A DNA stretch of 64,000 nucleotides, taken from Alphaproteobacteria bacterium (GTDB lineage Bacteria > Pseudomonadota > Alphaproteobacteria > Reyranellales > Reyranellaceae). How positions within the stretch are numbered: the stretch's first letter is position 1; every line of letters starts with the position of its first letter. The translations under genes were made by a program, and so were the position numbers. Below the pieces are notes generated by a model. It did no database searches, had not been told where the DNA came from, and saw nothing but the letters and a program-made list of their open reading frames with translations. Location: NCBI GenBank assembly GCA_019635875.1, contig JAHBYP010000002.1:868001-932000 (forward strand). Direction: 5' to 3'. Positions 60,214 to 64,000 of this stretch are shown here, in pieces.

Positions 60214-60470
60214 GACGACGAGCCGGCGCCAACCCTTCGCAAGGAGCCAGCAACGATAGATGGCGAAATCGGTAGGCCTACCGGACCGGGAACACTCCCT
60301 GCTGTCATCGCCCCTCGAGGGCGTCGGGATGATTGGAGATCACGGCCACGGATACCTTCTTGGCCAGCGGCTCTCACTGCCGCACACACAGGTCGCATAC
60401 ATGACTGCTCCTACCTGCTCGCCAAACGTCGCTACTCACACCTTGCGAAACGGGGGCCGTCCATACATGA
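60214..60470 (+). ncRNA. Candidate bridge RNA/seekRNA of the IS110-type element
   Basis: Noncoding tail of the element with three hairpins: CGGTAGG/CCTACCG (60270-60283), CGCCC-CTCGA-GGGCG (60309-60323) and GCGGC-TCTCACT-GCCGC (60367-60383). Flanking the second hairpin are CTGTCATC (60302-60309) and TCGGGATGA (60324-60332). These match the bottom and top strands of the target palindrome at the insertion point. CATACATGAC at 60396-60405 matches the right junction (60462-60471). That is the layout of target- and donor-binding loops. Transcript ends and promoter are not known. Confidence 0.7.
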
Positions 60471-60492
60471 CAGGAGCGGAGGAGGAGACACC

Positions 60493-61275
60493 ATGCGCCT
60501 GGCCAACAAGATCGGCATCGTCACCGCCGCCGGCTCGGGCATGGGCCGGGCCGGCGCGATCCGCTTCGCGAAGGAGGGGGCGAAGGTCGGCGTCGTCGAT
60601 ATCGACCAGGCCGCCGTCGACGCCGTCGTCAAGGAGATCGAGGCGGCGGGCGGCAAGGCGATCGGCATCGCCACCGACCTGCGCCAGGACGACAACGCGC
60701 GGCGCATCGTGCGCGAGACGGCGAAGGCGTTCGGCGGGCTCGACTTCGTGTGGAACCATCTCGGCCATCCCGGGCCGGCCGCGGTCGAGGGCATGGACTG
60801 GAAGGATTTCGACCTCGCCGTCGATCTCAACCTGCGCTCGCAGATCGTCACCACGGAAGCCGCGCTGCCGGAAATCAAGGCGCGTGGCGGCGGCGGCAGC
60901 CTGCTGTTCACCGCCTCGACCTCGGGCCTGCAGGGCTCGCAGTTCAGCCCGATCTACTCGGCGGTGAAGTTCGGTGTGGTGGGCTTCGTGCGCGCGCTGG
61001 CCAAGCGCGTCGCGAGGGACGGCGTGCGCGTCAACGCCATCTGCCCGGGCGCCACCGACACGCCGATGCTGCGCGTCTTCGTGGCGCGGCCCGACCAGCA
61101 GAGCACCCAGGGCCGCGATCCTGAGGAACTGGTGCGCCTTCGCGCGGGCGCCAACGCCATGGGCCGCCCGGCGCGGCCGGAGGAGATCGCCAACGCAGCC
61201 CTGTTCCTGCTGTCGGATGAGGCGAGCTTCATCACCGGCGCCGCCCTGCCGGTCGATGGCGGCACGACAGCGTGA
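60493..61275 (+). CDS. SDR family oxidoreductase
   Basis: A 260-aa classical SDR: TAAGSGMGRAGAIRFAKEGA cofactor motif, NHLGHPG, catalytic Ser in LLFTASTSGLQG, Tyr and Lys in YSAVKFGVVGF and ending ITGAALPVDGGTTA. The NAG motif is replaced by NHLG. Start at 60493 follows GGAGGAGAC, which lies 4-5 bp beyond the inferred IS end; the element may have replaced its original promoter. Substrate unknown. Confidence 0.9.
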   Translation: MRLANKIGIVTAAGSGMGRAGAIRFAKEGAKVGVVDIDQAAVDAVVKEIEAAGGKAIGIATDLRQDDNARRIVRETAKAFGGLDFVWNHLGHPGPAAVEGMDWKDFDLAVDLNLRSQIVTTEAALPEIKARGGGGSLLFTASTSGLQGSQFSPIYSAVKFGVVGFVRALAKRVARDGVRVNAICPGATDTPMLRVFVARPDQQSTQGRDPEELVRLRAGANAMGRPARPEEIANAALFLLSDEASFITGAALPVDGGTTA

Positions 61276-61278
61276 TCG

Positions 61279-61346
61279 CTGTCATCCCGAGCGCAGCGAG
61301 GAATCCATGCTGCTGCCTGGATCCCTCGCTGCGCTCGGGATGACAG
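61279..61346. repeat. Type A palindromic repeat forming the end of the IclR gene
   Basis: Begins CTGTCATCCCGAGCGCAGCG and ends CTGCGCTCGGGATGACAG. The IclR-type gene on the minus strand reads into this repeat and uses a TGA inside it as stop, so the repeat supplies its last codons. Confidence 0.9.
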
Positions 61347-62088
61347 AGGCGGCCTTCGCGACATCGGCGGCGATGGCGCGGGCCATGGCGGTCAGCGGTC
61401 CGGCGTAGCGTTCGCCGGCCTGCGGCTCGCTCAATGCCGAGCGCGGGAAGCGCATCGAGATGCAGCCCAGCACGCGCGCACCCTGCCTGATCGGCACGGC
61501 CATGCCGTGCAGGCGCAACGGCCTGGGCGGCACGGTGAAGGCGTAGCCGTCGCGGCGGATGCGCTCGAGCGCGGCGCCGAGCGCCGGGCCCTGGCGCACG
61601 CCGATGCTGCGCAGCACGGCGCGGCGGTCCTCGTCCGGGCAGAAGGCCAGCCAGACGCGGCCCAGCGCGCCCACCAGCATCGGGCTCTTGCGGTTGTAGC
61701 CGGCGGCCTCGAACGACATCGGGCTCTCGGGCGCCGTCGAATGGCGCACCACCATGGCGCCGGCGCTGGGCGTCGCGAGATACAGCGGCCAGCCGTGCTC
61801 GCGCGTGAAGCCGCTCATGTGCGGGATGGCGGCGTCGACCAGGTGGTCGATGAAGCGCACGCCGCCGGCCAGGTTCAGCACGCGATCGGTCAGCCGGTAA
61901 CCCGCCTCGCGCGAGACGCGCGCGGCGTAGCCCAGGGCGATCAGCGTGTGCAGCAGGCGCACCAGGGTCGGCCGCTTCAGCCCGGTCTCGGCCGCCAGCA
62001 CCGTGAGCGTGGTCGAACGCCTTCGGTTCAGCGCCTCCAGCACGGCGAAGGCGCGGGCGATCGGCTCGATGACGGTTTGACCGGGCAT
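61282..62088 (-). CDS. IclR family transcriptional regulator (C-terminus encoded in a repeat)
   Basis: A 268-aa IclR regulator: winged HTH (FAVLEALNRRRSTTLTVLAA, TGLKRPTLVRLLHTL.ALGY) and an effector domain (WPLYLATPSAGAMVVRHSTA, GRVWLAFCPDEDRRAVLR, GCISMRFPRSAL). The normal family end is near AADVAKAA; the last ~22 residues are encoded by the palindromic repeat at 61279. Divergent from the TauD gene at 62276, with an operator-like palindrome in between, so it probably controls that gene. Confidence 0.88.
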   Translation of the reverse strand: MPGQTVIEPIARAFAVLEALNRRRSTTLTVLAAETGLKRPTLVRLLHTLIALGYAARVSREAGYRLTDRVLNLAGGVRFIDHLVDAAIPHMSGFTREHGWPLYLATPSAGAMVVRHSTAPESPMSFEAAGYNRKSPMLVGALGRVWLAFCPDEDRRAVLRSIGVRQGPALGAALERIRRDGYAFTVPPRPLRLHGMAVPIRQGARVLGCISMRFPRSALSEPQAGERYAGPLTAMARAIAADVAKAASVIPSAARDPGSSMDSSLRSG

Positions 62089-62110
62089 GGCGGTGGAGAC
62101 TCCTGAATCT

Positions 62111-62180
62111 CCTGTCATCCCGAGCGCAGCGAGGAATCCAGGATGCAGCCTGGATCCCTCGCTGCGCTCGGGATGACAGG
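62111..62180. repeat. Type A palindromic repeat, copy in the divergent IclR/TauD region
   Basis: Begins CCTGTCATCCCGAGCGCAGC and ends GCTGCGCTCGGGATGACAGG. It lies 23 bp upstream of the IclR start, in its putative leader. Confidence 0.9.
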
Positions 62181-62188
62181 AAGAGCCT

Positions 62189-62205
62189 AGTCCGCAATAC
62201 GGACT
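62189..62205. promoter_or_regulatory. Candidate IclR operator
   Basis: AGTCCGCAATACGGACT has perfect 6-bp arms around CAATA. IclR-type regulators commonly bind short palindromes with such GC-rich arms and AT-rich centres. It lies in the divergent gap, 70 bp before the TauD ATG and beyond the repeat as seen from IclR. Confidence 0.6.
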
Positions 62206-62275
62206 CTGTCGACTTTGCCCGGGCGCGGCGGCGGCGGCGGGCCTACAACGGCGGTCGACCACGCGGAGGAAGCCC

Positions 62276-63112
62276 ATGGCCTACCAGACCATCGACGTGC
62301 GCAAGCTCACCCCCACCATCGGCGCGGAGATCTTCGGCGTCGATCTCGGCAAGCCGCTCGGCAACCAGCAGTTCCAGGAAGTGCATGACGCGCTGATGGA
62401 CAATCTCGTGGTCTTCTTCCGCGACCAGAAGATGAGCATCGACCAGCACAAGGATTTCGGCCGCCGCTTCGGGCCGCTGCACACGCATCCCAACGCGCCG
62501 ATCGAGTTTCCCGACCATCCCGAGATCCTGGTGATCAAGGCCGACGAGAAGAGCAAGCACGTCGCCGGCGAGGAGTGGCACACCGACGTCTCGTGCGATC
62601 GCGAGCCGCCGATGGGCTCGATCCTCTATCTCACCGAGGTGCCGGAAGGCGGTGGCGGCGACACGCTGTTCGCCAACATGTACCGCGCCTACGAGACGCT
62701 CTCCGACCCGATCAAGCGGATGCTGCAGGGGTTGACGGCGCTGCACGACAGCTCCAAGGCGCACTACTACCGCGTCAAGGCCACCGATCGCGACGACATC
62801 AAGTTCCCCAACGCCGAGCATCCGATCGTGCGCACCCATCCGGTGACCGGCAGGCAGGCGCTGTTCGTCAACCGCGGCTTCACGCTCCGCATCCCGCAGC
62901 TGCGCAAGGTCGAGAGCGACGCGCTGCTCGAGATGCTCTATCGCCACATCGAGACGCCGGAGTTCCAGTGCCGCTTCCGCTGGCAGGCCGACTCGGTGGC
63001 GTTCTGGGACAATCGCTGCACCCAGCACCACGCGATGTTCGACTACTACCCACAGCGCCGCTACGGCCACCGCGTCACGGTCTGCGGCGACAAGCCGTTC
63101 TATCGGGCGTAG
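62276..63112 (+). CDS. TauD/TfdA family taurine dioxygenase-like protein
   Basis: A 278-aa Fe(II)/2-oxoglutarate dioxygenase. Iron ligands H102-x-D104 in EEWHTDVSCDREPPMGSILY and the distal His in NRCTQHHAMFDYYPQRRYGH, with the 2-oxoglutarate-binding Arg nearby (GHRV). RDQKMSIDQHKDFGRRFGPL is typical of TauD. Starts ATG 62276 after GGAGGAAG. Alkylsulfonate or phenoxyacetate-type substrates are possible. Divergent IclR gene is the likely regulator. Confidence 0.92.
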   Translation: MAYQTIDVRKLTPTIGAEIFGVDLGKPLGNQQFQEVHDALMDNLVVFFRDQKMSIDQHKDFGRRFGPLHTHPNAPIEFPDHPEILVIKADEKSKHVAGEEWHTDVSCDREPPMGSILYLTEVPEGGGGDTLFANMYRAYETLSDPIKRMLQGLTALHDSSKAHYYRVKATDRDDIKFPNAEHPIVRTHPVTGRQALFVNRGFTLRIPQLRKVESDALLEMLYRHIETPEFQCRFRWQADSVAFWDNRCTQHHAMFDYYPQRRYGHRVTVCGDKPFYRA

Positions 63113-63120
63113 CGCCCTCG

Positions 63121-63202
63121 CTGTCGTCCTGAGCGGAGCGAAGGACCTGGCGGTATTGCGATTGGTCGACTGCGAGATCCTTCGCTTCGCTCAGGATGAC
63201 AG
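63121..63202. repeat. Palindromic intergenic repeat (type B variant)
   Basis: Arms CTGTCGTCCTGAGCGGAGCG and CGCTTCGCTCAGGATGACAG around a longer centre, similar to 33855-33957. It lies between the convergent TauD and hypothetical genes and supplies the stop of the latter. Confidence 0.88.
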
Positions 63203-63493
63203 GGTGCGCTTTCCCAGCATCTCCGTCGCCAGCTGCGTCCACTCCTCCTCGAGTGTGAGCTTGGACACCGGGCGGCCGGCGCGGCGGTACCAGCCGCTGG
63301 CGTTGCTCATGTCGCCTTCCTGGCGATGCAGATGCGCGTGCACCACGTCGCAATCGGCCTCGCCCTCGTGGCCCTGCACGGTCTCGTGCGCCTTGCTCCA
63401 GTCGCCTTGGCGCAGCCACCACAGCGCTTCGAGCGCGGGGCCAAGATCGGTCGGCGCGGACTTGGCGGCCTGGAAGGCTTCGAGTGTCGGCAT
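63191..63493 (-). CDS. Conserved-looking small protein (100 aa) downstream of the UGSC gene
   Basis: A 100-aa helical protein, cytosolic: LEALWWLRQGDWSKAHETVQ and DCDVVHAHLHRQEGDMSNAS are TPR-like helices, then WYRRAGRPVSKLTLEEEWTQ. The ATG at 63493 begins 3 bp after the UGSC gene stop (63497), so it is translated with it. The last codons and stop (CTG TCA TCC TGA) lie inside a palindromic repeat. Function unknown; may serve the selenoprotein. Confidence 0.7.
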   Translation of the reverse strand: MPTLEAFQAAKSAPTDLGPALEALWWLRQGDWSKAHETVQGHEGEADCDVVHAHLHRQEGDMSNASGWYRRAGRPVSKLTLEEEWTQLATEMLGKRTLSS

Positions 63494-63496
63494 GGC

Positions 63497-63997
63497 CTAC
63501 TCCAGCAGGATGGGCAGCGCCTGTCGGTAGGCGACCTCGGCGCGCTCTTTCAGCTCGGGCAAGGTGCAGCTGCCGATCGGGTGCTGCACCGTGAGGAAGG
63601 GATAGTCGGCCAGGCCGAGCACGCGCGCGATGTTGCGCGCCGTGACCTCGAACGGCGTGGTGCACAGCACCACCGCGCGCTTGCCCAGCTGCTCGAAGGT
63701 GATTCCGTCGTGCAGACTGCACGTCGAGCAGGACCCTCAATCGCCCAGGCCGGTGATGAGGAAATCCACCTCCTGCGCGACCGAGGTCAGCGTGTTGCCC
63801 GGCGCCGGCGCGCTGGCGTTCTTCTTCGAGGCCAGCGTGCGCACCGTGCAGCCGTGACGCTGCACGAAGAGCGCGGCGACCTCGTTCAGCATCTCCTCGG
63901 CGTTGAGCTTGCCGTTCTCGAGGATGCCGATGCGCATGCCGTCGATCTTCGCGAGCCTGGGCGCGCGGATCGCCGCGCGCTTGGGCGTGGTCGACAT
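63497..63997 (-). CDS. UGSC-motif selenoprotein (in-frame UGA at 63737-63739 = Sec87)
   Basis: From the ATG at 63997 the frame reads MSTTPKRAAIRAPRLAKIDG, IGILENGKLNAEEML, then FLITGLGD followed by TGA. Reading the TGA as selenocysteine gives U-G-S-C-STCSLHDGITFEQLGK and continues to TAG at 63497 (166 aa). The U-G-S-C motif defines a known (seleno)protein family. The continuation carries AVVLCTTPFEVTARNIARVL and VQHPIGSCTLPELKERAEVA, consistent with a functional protein. A SECIS-like hairpin with an AGUCU loop follows the UGA. Function of the family is unknown; a redox role is inferred. ATG at 63997 may not be the true start as the window ends here. Confidence 0.85.
63705..63727 (-). promoter_or_regulatory. 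Candidate bacterial SECIS hairpin of the UGSC gene
   Basis: Coding-strand sequence after the UGA: nine bases, then UCG-A-CGUGC, loop AGUCU, GCACG-A-CGG. Five perfect pairs cap a bulged A-A and three further pairs (one G-U). The upper stem begins 13 nt and the loop 18 nt after the UGA. The AGUCU loop is close to the GGUCU loop of the E. coli fdhF SECIS bound by SelB. Confidence 0.7.
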
Positions 63998-64000
63998 CGG

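Larger units (their letters stand above)
59111..60470 (+). mobile_element. IS110 family insertion sequence, IS1111-type organisation (1,360 bp)
   Basis: Ends were inferred by rejoining the interrupted palindromic repeat: the left junction is CTCGGGATGA|TGGGG, the right junction CATAC|ATGACAGG, with a shared ATGA (59107-59110 and 60467-60470), so the exact cut is ambiguous by up to 4 bp. GGCCCCC at 59121-59127 and its complement GGGGGCC at 60452-60458 are subterminal inverted repeats, as in the IS1111 subgroup. The left noncoding end is short (77 bp), the right one long (257 bp), also an IS1111 trait. No terminal inverted repeats or larger target duplications were seen, as expected for the family. 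Confidence 0.85.

Noticed and set aside
60455-60467. Direct repeat GGGG-R-CCGTCCAT at 59177 and 60452 as element ends
   Set aside because: The left copy overlaps the transposase ribosome-binding region, well inside the ends fixed by the interrupted palindrome; possibly a structural similarity only.
63075-63740. 221-codon minus-strand frame overlapping the UGSC gene
   Set aside because: Different phase, Arg/Gly-rich; the UGSC frame explains the region.
63737-63997. 86-aa stand-alone protein at the window end
   Set aside because: It is the N-terminal part of the UGSC protein before the UGA; not an independent gene.

Overview
This window is a high-GC (by eye about two-thirds G+C), gene-dense bacterial chromosome segment. 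The gene families present (tricarballylate oxidation genes, GFA-fold proteins, several CaiB/BaiF CoA-transferases, dipeptide-type ABC transport, GTG/TTG starts overlapping upstream stops, intergenic palindromes of the TCATCCCGAGCGCAGCGAGG type) point to an alphaproteobacterium with a large metabolically versatile genome of the Rhodospirillales/Hyphomicrobiales kind. No rRNA, tRNA or CRISPR array was seen, so the genus cannot be fixed.

Layout. 1-2.0 kb: tcuAB for tricarballylate oxidation. 2.0-7.6 kb: two GFA proteins, a vapBC-type toxin-antitoxin pair, the YifB/ComM ATPase, an amino-acid-synthesis family protein, and a MarR regulator with a Rieske oxygenase and a palindromic operator between them. 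7.6-16.4 kb: OmpA-type porin, SnoaL-like protein, Asp/Glu racemase coupled to an unknown 534-aa protein, an LLM flavin enzyme, an NlpC/P60-like protein, both nitrile hydratase subunits and a class II aldolase. 16.4-21.3 kb: an adhesin-like gene remnant, GST, CBS and CHRD proteins, and a ZnuD-like TonB receptor with a Zur-like site. 21.3-27.1 kb: a complete peptide/opine-type ABC importer. 27.2-28.3 kb: an AhpD-like gene whose in-frame UGA sits exactly at the second Cys of the CxxC redox motif. 28.3-37.2 kb: MFS transporters, three tandem CoA-transferases and an EmrAB-type efflux pair with a divergent MarR regulator. 37.2-59 kb: mixed metabolic and hypothetical genes (exonuclease III, metallopeptidase, deaminase, Crp/Fnr regulator, FAA hydrolase, L,D-transpeptidase, acyl-CoA dehydrogenase, LeuB-like enzyme, TauD dioxygenases, dihaem cytochrome). 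59.1-60.5 kb: an IS110/IS1111-type insertion sequence. 60.5-64 kb: SDR, an IclR regulator divergent from a TauD dioxygenase, and a UGSC-motif gene that also carries an in-frame UGA.

Two observations stand out. (1) The two genes interrupted by UGA (27190-28278 and 63497-63997) both read as selenoproteins: each UGA replaces the redox residue of a known motif (C-x-x-U-x3-H; U-G-S-C), the frame stays open and family-like after it, and a bacterial SECIS-like hairpin follows at suitable distance. The host therefore probably decodes UGA as selenocysteine. (2) The insertion sequence has landed inside one copy of a palindromic repeat that occurs about ten times in the window. The interrupted palindrome fixes the element ends (1,360 bp, shared ATGA core). 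The 257-nt noncoding tail of the element contains two segments, on either side of a hairpin, that match the two strands of that palindrome, and a third that matches the element's right end. This is what is expected of an RNA guide (bridge RNA/seekRNA) that directs the element to this repeat family.

Several promoter-proximal palindromes look like operators of the adjacent regulators (MarR at 6465, MarR at 35584, Crp/Fnr at 40686, IclR at 62189). Starts were chosen from ribosome-binding sites and overlaps; function calls rest on recognisable motifs, since no database search was possible.
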